Below are positions 35,337 through 42,515 of a stretch of 42,515 nucleotides of DNA, one piece after another. How positions within the stretch are numbered: the stretch's first letter is position 1; every line of letters begins with the position of its first letter. The position numbers were made by a program, and so were the translations under genes. Origin of the DNA: Chitinophagaceae bacterium (GTDB lineage: Bacteria; Bacteroidota; Bacteroidia; Chitinophagales; Chitinophagaceae); assembly GCA_004173355.1 (NCBI GenBank), contig SEAD01000027.1, positions 1-42,515 on the forward strand, in the 5' to 3' direction. Below the pieces are notes generated by a model. The model saw only the letters and a program-made list of their open reading frames with translations. It had not been told where the DNA came from and searched no databases.

Positions 35337-36611
35337 TCAGAGACCGGTGGCGACCGATTTCAGACCACGCTCTTTTATAAGTTGTTTCCTTATCGCCAGC
35401 TGCCGAAAAAGCCCAAGTGGCTGCAGTGCCCCGCCGGCGCGGAGCCTTGCTTCTGCTACCAGCGGCCGGAGATCGGTGCGAAAGGTTTCCTGTAATATTT
35501 CCTGCGCGGCCACCACATCATTTGCGGATTGTGCCATCTCCAGTTTTTTGCGGTCGAGCGTGAGGGCCTGCGCGTAAGCGAGCATGATTGCTTCTACGGA
35601 TTGGAGGAGGTCTTCAAGCGGGTCTTTGACATTATGACTGGCGTCGATCATCCATCCAAGGTCAGAGGCATGGTTCATTCCCCTTGCGTCCATGCCTTCC
35701 ACCAGTTCATTAAAGATGAGGAAGAGCTGGTAGGGTTTGATACTGCCTACGGTAAGGTCATCATCACCGTATTTGCTGTCGTTAAAATGGAAACCGGCCA
35801 GTTTCCCTTCCATCATCAGCAATGCCACGATCTGTTCGATGTTTGCATTGGGCAGGTGATGGCCGAGATCTACCAGTGTAAAGGCCTTGTCCCCGAGTTT
35901 GTTTGCATACAGCAGTGACTGTCCCCAGTCGCCAACGGTCATTGAATAAAAGTTTGGCTCAAACGCTTTATACTCCACAAAGATTTTCCAGTCGTCCGGC
36001 AGTGCTGCATAAATCTCCTGCAGGCTTTCGAGCGTGTTCCTGAAAGCCTTGCGGAAATTAAGCTGGCCCGGGAAACTGCTGCCATCACTGAGCCAGACGG
36101 TAAGTGCTTTGGAATCGAGTGATTCGCCATGACGGATCACTTCAATATTGTGCTCCACTGCCTGTTTGCGTACCGCCGGGTCAACATGATGTAAGGAACC
36201 AAATTTATAACTGTGCTCCTGGCCGGGCTGGTCCTGGAATGTATTGGAGTTCACGGCATCAAACCGCAGGTCGAGCTGGGCCGCGAGTAATTTTAAGTCA
36301 GCGAGGTTGCCGGGTATATCCCACGGGATATGTAATGATATAGCACCACTTGACTGGTTAAGGGCGTGAATCAGTCCCACGTCTTCCAGCTTTTCTTCGA
36401 GGTTACCGGGTTCACCCGACCCGGAGAAGCGGCCAAACCTTGTACCGCCCGTACCCAATGCCCAGCTTGGGATTGCCACCTGGAATTCCATAAGCCGGGT
36501 GATGACATCTTCCACATTGGGGATACCTCCTGCGAGGAAATCAAACCGGCGTTGATGGTCGCCCAGCAGAGGCTGGTTAAATTCCTGGATGGCTGTTTTA
36601 TTTATCCGCAT
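35337..36611 (-). CDS. rhaI: L-rhamnose isomerase, RhaI type
   Basis: A 424-residue TIM-barrel sugar isomerase of the Pseudomonas stutzeri-like RhaI family (not the E. coli RhaA type). It converts L-rhamnose to L-rhamnulose. Landmarks are VAIPSWALGTGGTRFGRF, the metal-site region FVEYKAFEPNFYS (Glu), TLVDLGHHLPNANIEQIVAL, FHFNDSKYGDDDLTVG, and LGWMIDASHNVKDPLEDLLQ. Length and ligand-bearing blocks are complete. It is the last gene of the rha-lut operon, 56 bp after lutC, and a strong stem-loop follows. RhaI enzymes also accept other aldoses. Confidence 0.92.
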   Translation of the reverse strand: MRINKTAIQEFNQPLLGDHQRRFDFLAGGIPNVEDVITRLMEFQVAIPSWALGTGGTRFGRFSGSGEPGNLEEKLEDVGLIHALNQSSGAISLHIPWDIPGNLADLKLLAAQLDLRFDAVNSNTFQDQPGQEHSYKFGSLHHVDPAVRKQAVEHNIEVIRHGESLDSKALTVWLSDGSSFPGQLNFRKAFRNTLESLQEIYAALPDDWKIFVEYKAFEPNFYSMTVGDWGQSLLYANKLGDKAFTLVDLGHHLPNANIEQIVALLMMEGKLAGFHFNDSKYGDDDLTVGSIKPYQLFLIFNELVEGMDARGMNHASDLGWMIDASHNVKDPLEDLLQSVEAIMLAYAQALTLDRKKLEMAQSANDVVAAQEILQETFRTDLRPLVAEARLRAGGALQPLGLFRQLAIRKQLIKERGLKSVATGL

Positions 36612-36667
36612 AACAAGTTATTTATCGTTGTTGACTGATCCGTTTAATTCAAGTCGCGTAAGAGCGG

Positions 36668-37252
36668 TTATTCCTCTATCATCAGCACCACCATTTTCCG
36701 TGGACCATGTGCACCGATGACCAGTGATTGTTCAATATCTGCCGTTTTGGATGGACCCGCAATAAAAACACCAAAGCCATCTTCATCCACGCGGATTTTT
36801 GCATAGGCTTCATGCATGGTTGGCACCAGGTCCTTTTGATTCACCACGAGGAACAACTGGTCACTTATAAATGGCAGGATGCGGTTCAGCATGGTTGACT
36901 CGGGCACCCACACGGCACCATTCTCGGCCACTGCCAGTGATCCAAGGATGAAAACCTGCTGCAGTTCGTCGAGCACGTCAGTTGATGCAGGGATCGCGTC
37001 GATACCGGCCACCTGTGGCACAAGGTTCAGCACCAGTGCACCGGATAATTTCGTATCATTTACGATCTGTCTTACCTCCGACATATTTTTTACACGGATC
37101 ATTGATCCGCCACCCGCTTCGAGATACCGGGCAAAACTGGTTATATGATCATCAGACTGATCGGCGAGTCCCCGGTGATCAATGACCGGTAGTGGTTTTG
37201 CCGAAGGCTGGCTGGCTTTTACTGCTGCCAGTATGCTGTCCCTTGAACTCAT
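36668..37252 (-). CDS. lutC: Lactate utilization protein C (LUD domain)
   Basis: A 194-residue LUD-domain subunit of the LutABC complex that oxidises L-lactate to pyruvate. The ATG at 37252 is chosen because it overlaps the lutB stop by 4 bp (ATGA) and starts directly with the domain (MSSRDSILAAVKASQPS). The open frame reaches 82 codons further up, but that part lies inside lutB and is not protein-like. Conserved pieces are EVRQIVNDTKLSGALVLNLV, AENGAVWVPES and FGVFIAGPSKTADIEQSLVI, with GPRKMVVLMIEE at the end. Confidence 0.92.
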   Translation of the reverse strand: MSSRDSILAAVKASQPSAKPLPVIDHRGLADQSDDHITSFARYLEAGGGSMIRVKNMSEVRQIVNDTKLSGALVLNLVPQVAGIDAIPASTDVLDELQQVFILGSLAVAENGAVWVPESTMLNRILPFISDQLFLVVNQKDLVPTMHEAYAKIRVDEDGFGVFIAGPSKTADIEQSLVIGAHGPRKMVVLMIEE

Positions 37253-38622
37253 TGTTTCCTGTTTTTTACATACCATTCCCGGAAGCTTTCCTTTGGTGCG
37301 GCGGGCATTTCGCGCTGCCGGTACCAGGGATTCAGGGATTTTATTTTTGCCATAAAACCAAAATGCCGCAGGCTCCAGCGTGCTACTGATCCGGCAAAGC
37401 GGTACACTCCTGGCCGGGCAAGCACGTACGCCATCATTTTCATCCCGGCTTTTTTGGAACCTGCCACATAACCTTCTTTCGCAATTACCTGCCGCCATTT
37501 CCAGAGTTGCTCATGGATATTGATTTTTACCGGGCACACATTGGTACATGATCCGCAGAGTGTGGAGGCAAATGGCAGGTCGGCGTTTGCCTTCATATCC
37601 AGGTTCGGATTCAGGATCGAACCAATGGGACCCGCCACTGCGGTATGGTAGCTATGCCCTCCGCTCCGGCGGTAGACGGGACAGGTATTGAAACAGGCTG
37701 CGCAGCGGATACATTTCAGGGAGTTCCGGAAATCATCCCGCCCAAGCTGACGTGAGCGGCCATTGTCGACAATGATGATATGCATTTCCTGTCCCTGCCT
37801 TGGCCGGTGGAAATGACTGGTATAGGATGTGATCGCCTGTCCCGTTGCACTACGCGCCAGCAGGCGTGTAAACACAGCGAGGTGACTGGCTTTCGGGATA
37901 ATTTTTTCAATACCCATACAAGCGATATGCACCGGTGCGGCATGGGCTCCCATATCTGCATTGCCTTCGTTGGTGCACACCACTACCCCGCCGGTTTCCG
38001 CTATCGCGAAATTCACTCCCGTAATAGCTAGGTCAGCCTCCAGGAATTTGCGGCGCAGGTGTGTGCGCGCACTGGCAGCGAGATATTGCGGGTCATTGTT
38101 GCCGGCTTCCGTACCAAGATGGGTATGGAATGTTTCACTCACGTCCTGCTTTTTCAGGTGGATAGCGGGCAACACGATATGGCTGGGTGGTTCGTGCCGC
38201 AACTGTACGATGCGTTCACCGAGGTCAGTGTCGATCACTTCAATGCCCGATGCAATCAGGTACTCATTGAGATGGCATTCCTCGGTGAGCATACTTTTGC
38301 TCTTGACTATTTTTTTTGCATTGTGTTTGTCGGCGATGGCTTTGATGATGCGGTTGTGATCGGCCCCATCAATTGCCCAATGTACCTGCACGCCATTTGC
38401 CATGGCATTCTGTTCAAACTCCAGCAGGTACTGGTGCAGGTTGGATAAGGTATGGTCCTTTATTTCCGAAGCCCACTGCCGGAGCTGCTCCCATTCCGGA
38501 AGGTTGTGTACGGCTTTGTCCCGTTTCTGGCGGATCCACCAGAGGGTTTCATCATGCCAGTCGGTCCGTGCTTCATCACGGATAAATTCTTTTGCGAGTG
38601 ACGCGTGTTCTGCTGTTTTCAT
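37249..38622 (-). CDS. lutB: Lactate utilization protein B (iron-sulfur subunit)
   Basis: A 457-residue subunit carrying an N-terminal LUD-type domain (SHIVLPAIHLKKQDVSETFH, ITGVNFAIAETGGVVVCTNE) and a ferredoxin-like part with two cluster motifs, CIRCAACFNTCPVY and CGSCTNVCPVKI. Together these should bind two [4Fe-4S] clusters and carry electrons from lactate oxidation to the quinone pool. Its start overlaps the lutA stop and its stop overlaps the lutC start, each by 4 bp, so the three subunits are translated in concert. Confidence 0.94.
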   Translation of the reverse strand: MKTAEHASLAKEFIRDEARTDWHDETLWWIRQKRDKAVHNLPEWEQLRQWASEIKDHTLSNLHQYLLEFEQNAMANGVQVHWAIDGADHNRIIKAIADKHNAKKIVKSKSMLTEECHLNEYLIASGIEVIDTDLGERIVQLRHEPPSHIVLPAIHLKKQDVSETFHTHLGTEAGNNDPQYLAASARTHLRRKFLEADLAITGVNFAIAETGGVVVCTNEGNADMGAHAAPVHIACMGIEKIIPKASHLAVFTRLLARSATGQAITSYTSHFHRPRQGQEMHIIIVDNGRSRQLGRDDFRNSLKCIRCAACFNTCPVYRRSGGHSYHTAVAGPIGSILNPNLDMKANADLPFASTLCGSCTNVCPVKINIHEQLWKWRQVIAKEGYVAGSKKAGMKMMAYVLARPGVYRFAGSVARWSLRHFGFMAKIKSLNPWYRQREMPAAPKESFREWYVKNRKQ

Positions 38623-39356
38623 ACGGCCGTGTTTAGGATTTCGGCAATATGCATGATGCGGGTACCCGAACCTGATCGTTTGAGGATGCCTTCGAGGTGC
38701 ATGAGGCAGCTCACATCGCCTGCTGTGATCACCTCCACTTCATTGCGCTGGTGTTCATTGATGCGGTCCTTACCCATCTTTACACTCACGGCTTCTTCAA
38801 ATACACAGAAAGTGCCACCGAAACCGCAGCATTCATCCTGCCGTGCCGGTTTTACGAGTACCAGGTCCTGCACCATGGAGAGCAGCTTTTCCGGTTTGGA
38901 AAAAACGGGACTGTTTGTTTCGGTCATGGATGAGGTGTGCAGTCCACGCTGCCCATGGCAGCTGATATGCAGGCCAACCCGGTGGGGAAACCTCGCAGGG
39001 AGATCGGTAATATCCAGGACGTCCACCAGGAATTCGGTGAGTTCGTACACAGTGGCCCGCACCTTTTCGGCGGCAGCCGGATCCTTTTCACTATGAAGGT
39101 GTTCCTTTATATGCAAAACGCAACTGCCTGATGGCGCAACGATATAATCCACACCTGAGAAGTTGTCAATGAAGTTGGCATCGCAGCCTTTGGAAAGGCT
39201 GGCAAAACCGCTGTTGGCCATGGGTTGCCCGCAGCAGGTCTGCTGTAGCGGGAAAACCACCTCCATTCCCAGTTTCTCGAGCAATTGCAGGGTGGCGATC
39301 CCTACTCCCGGGAAAAACTGGTCAATATAACAGGGCACAAATAATCCGACTCGCAT
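38619..39356 (-). CDS. lutA: Lactate utilization protein A (cysteine-rich CCG domain)
   Basis: A 245-residue subunit of LutABC, built from two cysteine-rich CCG (DUF224) domains. The first has VGLFVPCYIDQFFPGVG and QQTCCGQPMANSG, the second HISCHGQRGLH and ECCGFGGTFCVFEEAVS. These hold the noncubane-type cluster seen in relatives such as heterodisulfide reductase. It starts 18 bp after rhaE ends, directly linking lactaldehyde oxidation with lactate oxidation in one transcript. Confidence 0.94.
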   Translation of the reverse strand: MRVGLFVPCYIDQFFPGVGIATLQLLEKLGMEVVFPLQQTCCGQPMANSGFASLSKGCDANFIDNFSGVDYIVAPSGSCVLHIKEHLHSEKDPAAAEKVRATVYELTEFLVDVLDITDLPARFPHRVGLHISCHGQRGLHTSSMTETNSPVFSKPEKLLSMVQDLVLVKPARQDECCGFGGTFCVFEEAVSVKMGKDRINEHQRNEVEVITAGDVSCLMHLEGILKRSGSGTRIMHIAEILNTAV

Positions 39357-39374
39357 AAGGTATGTTGGGGGAAC

Positions 39375-41495
39375 CTATCTTAAAAATGCCATGGCAACCC
39401 CTCCATCCACATTTATAGCGTTCCCTGTTGATTTGTTCAGCAATCCGCCTGCAAAAGCAAAACAGGCATTGGCAATATCTTCCGGAAGGATGATCTCGTT
39501 CAGCAAAGTCCGTTTGGCATAATATGCGGGCAGTTCGTCCACCCGGATACCGTATGCTTTTGCGCGACCCTCGGCCCATCCGCCTGCCCAGATATTACTG
39601 TCGGCGATCACTGCATCCGGGTTCACCGTGTTAACGCGGATTTTGTCCGGACCAACCTCAGCGGCCATCAGCCTGGTAAGATGCGCCTGTGCTGCTTTTG
39701 CGGAACCGTATCCCGGGTTGTTGGGACCGGCTACCATTGCATTCTTGGATACAATATTAATGATATCCCCGCCAAAACCCTGCGCCCGCATGATGGCAAT
39801 TGCTTTTTTTGATGTGATAAACTGGCCTTTGACCAGGATATCATATAATTTATCCCAGTCTTCGAGTGAATGGGTCTCGATTGTCTTGGAAATACTGATC
39901 CCTGCATTGTTCACGACCAGGTCCACGCCGCCAAATGCCAGTGCTGCCGCATCAAAGGCATCATCCACGGAATTGCTGTCGGTTACATTCAGTAAGGCAC
40001 TGTCCACCGCATCACGGCCAAAGAGTTTTTTAAACTCGCCAACTGCAGCTTCCAGCCTTTCCGCATTCACATCATTCAGGATCACGCAGGCGCCTTCTTC
40101 GGCAAATTTTTTCGCAATTGCCTTACCGATCCCACCGGCGCTGCCGGTGACCAGTGCAACCCGGCCACTGAGGGCTTTGGGTTTCGGGCGACGCTGGAGT
40201 TTTGCTTCTTCCAGCAGCCAGTATTCAATATTGAATGCTTCCTGGCGGGGCAGTGAAGTGTATTCACTCACGGCTTCCGCACCTTTCATTACATTGATTG
40301 CATTGATATAAAATTCTGCCGCCACACGTGCGGTTTGTTTATCTGCGGAGAAACTGAAAAGACCCACACCAGGGTACAGGATGATCACCGGGTTGGCATC
40401 ACGGATGGCCGGACTGTTGGGATGTTTGCAGGTATTGTAATAGTCTGCATACATTTTCCGGTATTCTTCAAATGCCGGTGTAAGCCTGGCCTTGATGCCG
40501 GCAGCATTGCTGAGGTCTTCCGAAGGGTCGAGCGTGAGCACCAGCGGACTGATCTTCGTACGCAGGAAGTGATCCGGGCAACTGGTGCCCAGGGGCGCGA
40601 GGCGGTCAAGGTCATTGGAATTGGTAAATTCCAGCGCGCGTTCATCATCGGTGAAATGACCAATCATTTTCTGCTGGCTGCTGCAGAGTCCGCGCAGTAC
40701 GGGAGCAAGTGCAGCGGCCTGTTTCAACCGGGCTGATTTTTCGAGCGACTGGATCTTTTGCCCGCCGAATACCGGACCTTTTTTACCAATATTTTTTTCT
40801 AGGTATTCCGCACATTTCTCCACTACCTCGAGTGTGTTCACGTAAGATTCAAAGGCTGTATCACCCCAGGTAAACAAACCGTGGCTGCCGAGCATAATGC
40901 CGCGGATGCCGGGGTTTTCATCGAGGCACTGTTTGAGTTGCAGTCCAAGGTCAAAACCAGGCTTCTGCCATTCCACCCACCCTATTTCACCATTGAATAA
41001 TTCCTGCGTGATTTTTTTACCATCCTTTGCTGCGGCGATGGCGATGGCAGCATCCGGATGCAGGTGGTCGATATGCCTGAACGGAAGAAATCCATGTAAG
41101 GGTGTATCGATGGAAGGGGCCTTGCTGGCGAGATCGTAGATACAGTGGTTGAACAGTTCCACCATCTCATCTTCCTGTTCGATACCGCGGTAAATATTTT
41201 TGAGGCTGCGGAGGCGGTCAACGTACAGTGCAGCGAGACCGGATTTTTTCAGGGTCCCGATATCACCACCCGAACCTTTTACCCACATTACTTCGGTGTC
41301 CTTCCCGGTCAGCGGGTCTTTGGATATGACTTTGCAGGAGGTATTACCACCACCATAGTTGGTCAGGCGCAGGTCTGCCCCGAGCAGGTTGGATCGATAG
41401 ATCAGCAGTGCCACTTCATCCCCTGCCAGTTCAGCGGCTTTCACCTCATCCCACAGGTAACTCACATGCTTGAAACGATCGGTAACAGTACTCAT
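39375..41495 (-). CDS. rhaE: Bifunctional L-rhamnulose-1-phosphate aldolase / L-lactaldehyde dehydrogenase
   Basis: A 706-residue natural fusion. The N-terminal class II aldolase/adducin domain (about 1-420) has the zinc region PFRHIDHLHPDAAIAIAAAK and GIMLGSHGLFTWGDTAFESY; it cleaves rhamnulose-1-phosphate to dihydroxyacetone phosphate and L-lactaldehyde. The C-terminal SDR domain (about 430-706) shows VALVTGSAGGIGKAIAKKFA, NNAG and YGSAK, and oxidises lactaldehyde to L-lactate. All expected catalytic residues of both halves are visible. This is the RhaE form described for rhamnose pathways of several phyla. It is separated from the upstream kinase gene by 102 bp, which include a small CCCGT/ACGGG stem at about 41526. 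Confidence 0.94.
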   Translation of the reverse strand: MSTVTDRFKHVSYLWDEVKAAELAGDEVALLIYRSNLLGADLRLTNYGGGNTSCKVISKDPLTGKDTEVMWVKGSGGDIGTLKKSGLAALYVDRLRSLKNIYRGIEQEDEMVELFNHCIYDLASKAPSIDTPLHGFLPFRHIDHLHPDAAIAIAAAKDGKKITQELFNGEIGWVEWQKPGFDLGLQLKQCLDENPGIRGIMLGSHGLFTWGDTAFESYVNTLEVVEKCAEYLEKNIGKKGPVFGGQKIQSLEKSARLKQAAALAPVLRGLCSSQQKMIGHFTDDERALEFTNSNDLDRLAPLGTSCPDHFLRTKISPLVLTLDPSEDLSNAAGIKARLTPAFEEYRKMYADYYNTCKHPNSPAIRDANPVIILYPGVGLFSFSADKQTARVAAEFYINAINVMKGAEAVSEYTSLPRQEAFNIEYWLLEEAKLQRRPKPKALSGRVALVTGSAGGIGKAIAKKFAEEGACVILNDVNAERLEAAVGEFKKLFGRDAVDSALLNVTDSNSVDDAFDAAALAFGGVDLVVNNAGISISKTIETHSLEDWDKLYDILVKGQFITSKKAIAIMRAQGFGGDIINIVSKNAMVAGPNNPGYGSAKAAQAHLTRLMAAEVGPDKIRVNTVNPDAVIADSNIWAGGWAEGRAKAYGIRVDELPAYYAKRTLLNEIILPEDIANACFAFAGGLLNKSTGNAINVDGGVAMAFLR

Positions 41496-41597
41496 ATAAA
41501 TTTTATTGATTTCTTTAAAGGTTAACCCGTGTTACGGGAGTGTAAATCTAAACCGGAAAAAAAGAAGTTCTATCCTGCCTTATCCCATTAACGGATA

Positions 41598-42515
41598 TTA
41601 TTTCGTACCGGCCACGGAATGACCGGGTTTACCGCGGCGGCCAGTCACAGCAATGTCTTCCGATTTTTCCCAGACTTTCAGGCGGATCAGCGATCCGGGC
41701 AGTGGCTCACTGTTCCAGTAATCATGGATCGCCAGTGCCGCACCGAGTGCTGTGCCCTGTACCATGGACGTACTGCACACCCGCAGTAATGGAAATGCAT
41801 CGCTGAGCAGCTGCATATAAATCCTGTTCTGGCAGAACCCGCCATCTACATACATGTCGGTGACAGGCTGCCCCGTAAGGATCATACCAGTGGCAATTTC
41901 CTGGCGACTGATAATGTCTGCGAGCAGCTGGTGGTAAGCATGCCCGGCAGAGGGAAAACTGCGCAGGTCGCGCAGGTGGAATATCGAAGGGGTGGTTGGC
42001 GAACCAAGTTGTTCGGGCTGCACAGGGCCATCCTGCCCGTCGCCCCCCAGCCATTCCGGATTATAATCAAGTGTGCGGAAAAAAGAGGCATCCACACCGA
42101 AATGTTCAGCGATACGTTTTGCCTGTGTGTCGTGGTCGTTACCCGCAAAATTCATGGAAGCTTTTACGGGATCACCTTCATAGGTAAGGTAACTGAGACA
42201 TCCACTGGCAAGTTCATCCGCGGTGGGGATGTCCTGGTTGAAAGGGTTAAGACTGACGGTCCAGGTACCGGTTGACACAATCACAAACGGCTCGCTGAAT
42301 GCGTTCAGGTAAGGGATTACGGCAGCTGAACTGTCATGCAGACCCACACCGATTGCCATGGCTCCATCCACGTCATCCACGATCACCGCCTTATTACCCC
42401 CGACCACCTCATTGAGTTTGGCACGGATGCCTTCGCGTTCGAGCCAGGGGTGGTAGTCCTGCCCGCGGAAATCCCACATCGCTGAATGGCAACCCAGGTT
42501 GGTCATTTCGGCAAA
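41598..42515 (-). CDS. FGGY-family carbohydrate kinase, probable L-rhamnulokinase; 5' end outside window
   Basis: The C-terminal 305 residues of an FGGY kinase; the frame is open to the right edge, so the Met at 42506 is internal. Visible landmarks are TNLGCHSAMWDFRGQDYHPW, AMAIGVGLHDSSAAVIPYLN with the phosphate-binding FVIVSTGTWTVSLNPF, and the C-terminal signature MYVDGGFCQNRIYMQLL followed by VQGTALGAALAI. It should phosphorylate L-rhamnulose before the RhaE aldolase step. Being next to rhaE favours rhamnulose over fuculose or xylulose. The rhaB symbol is not given because this is not provably the E. coli type. The operon promoter lies beyond the window. Confidence 0.88.
   Translation of the reverse strand, partial: FAEMTNLGCHSAMWDFRGQDYHPWLEREGIRAKLNEVVGGNKAVIVDDVDGAMAIGVGLHDSSAAVIPYLNAFSEPFVIVSTGTWTVSLNPFNQDIPTADELASGCLSYLTYEGDPVKASMNFAGNDHDTQAKRIAEHFGVDASFFRTLDYNPEWLGGDGQDGPVQPEQLGSPTTPSIFHLRDLRSFPSAGHAYHQLLADIISRQEIATGMILTGQPVTDMYVDGGFCQNRIYMQLLSDAFPLLRVCSTSMVQGTALGAALAIHDYWNSEPLPGSLIRLKVWEKSEDIAVTGRRGKPGHSVAGTK

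Noticed and set aside
37253-37498. 82-codon N-terminal extension of lutC
   Set aside because: It overlaps the 3' end of lutB in another frame; the ATG overlapping the lutB stop is the normal Lut arrangement.
39628-40311. 227-codon plus-strand open frame
   Set aside because: Antisense to the SDR half of rhaE; low-complexity Ser/Ala composition typical of a shadow frame.

Overview
The window reads as a chromosomal segment of a Bacteroidota bacterium, probably a Chitinophagaceae relative. The reasons are a type IX secretion C-terminal sorting domain on a 1,689-residue surface protein, a Bacteroidota-style promoter (TTG / TAnnTTTG) in front of the HTH-Fic pair, an almost general lack of Shine-Dalgarno sequences, a MacB/FtsX-type permease without its ATPase, and CsbD, DUF3861 and DUF389 housekeeping genes. 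The family assignment is inference. No tRNA, rRNA or CRISPR array was recognised.

Layout. (1) 1-8972, minus strand: five tightly spaced genes. In transcription order they encode a DUF1549/DUF1553 protein with planctomycete-type cytochrome c motifs, a Tat-exported DUF1501 protein, a Tat-exported NHL beta-propeller, a membrane cytochrome c/leucine-rich-repeat/discoidin-like fusion, and a PQQ-dependent dehydrogenase with an inserted cytochrome c domain. The last runs off the left edge and appears frameshifted in its signal peptide. Together they look like an envelope oxidoreductase module. (2) 9337-10493: a 'mobile mystery protein A/B' pair (HTH regulator plus Fic enzyme) behind an AT-rich promoter with a perfect 16-bp inverted repeat. 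(3) 10748-24941: mixed genes: FtsX-type permease, PRC-barrel protein, DUF3861, CsbD, a small secreted protein, a TPR protein, a cytoplasmic-type GH13 alpha-amylase, a small membrane protein, an M28 peptidase, a class-C-like serine hydrolase, an AraC regulator, a decayed GH89 fragment and a DUF389 membrane protein.

(4) 24956-29984: a complete set for non-phosphorylating L-fucose (6-deoxyhexose) oxidation. It comprises a sugar dehydrogenase (divergent), a UxaA-type dehydratase, a second SDR, an FAH-family diketo-acid hydrolase and an amidohydrolase-type lactonase. The expected products are pyruvate and L-lactate. (5) 29981-35050: a giant T9SS-exported repeat protein, tail to tail with the fucose operon. 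(6) 35337-42515, minus strand: an L-rhamnose operon in the order kinase (cut by the right edge), rhaE aldolase/dehydrogenase fusion, lutA, lutB, lutC, rhaI. The aldolase releases L-lactaldehyde, the fused dehydrogenase makes L-lactate, and LutABC oxidises it to pyruvate. LutABC could also take the lactate from the fucose branch, so regions 4 and 6 together form a deoxyhexose-to-pyruvate block.

Start codons were moved inward from the longest open frame where signal peptides, family alignment from memory or operon overlap favoured it; each case is noted.
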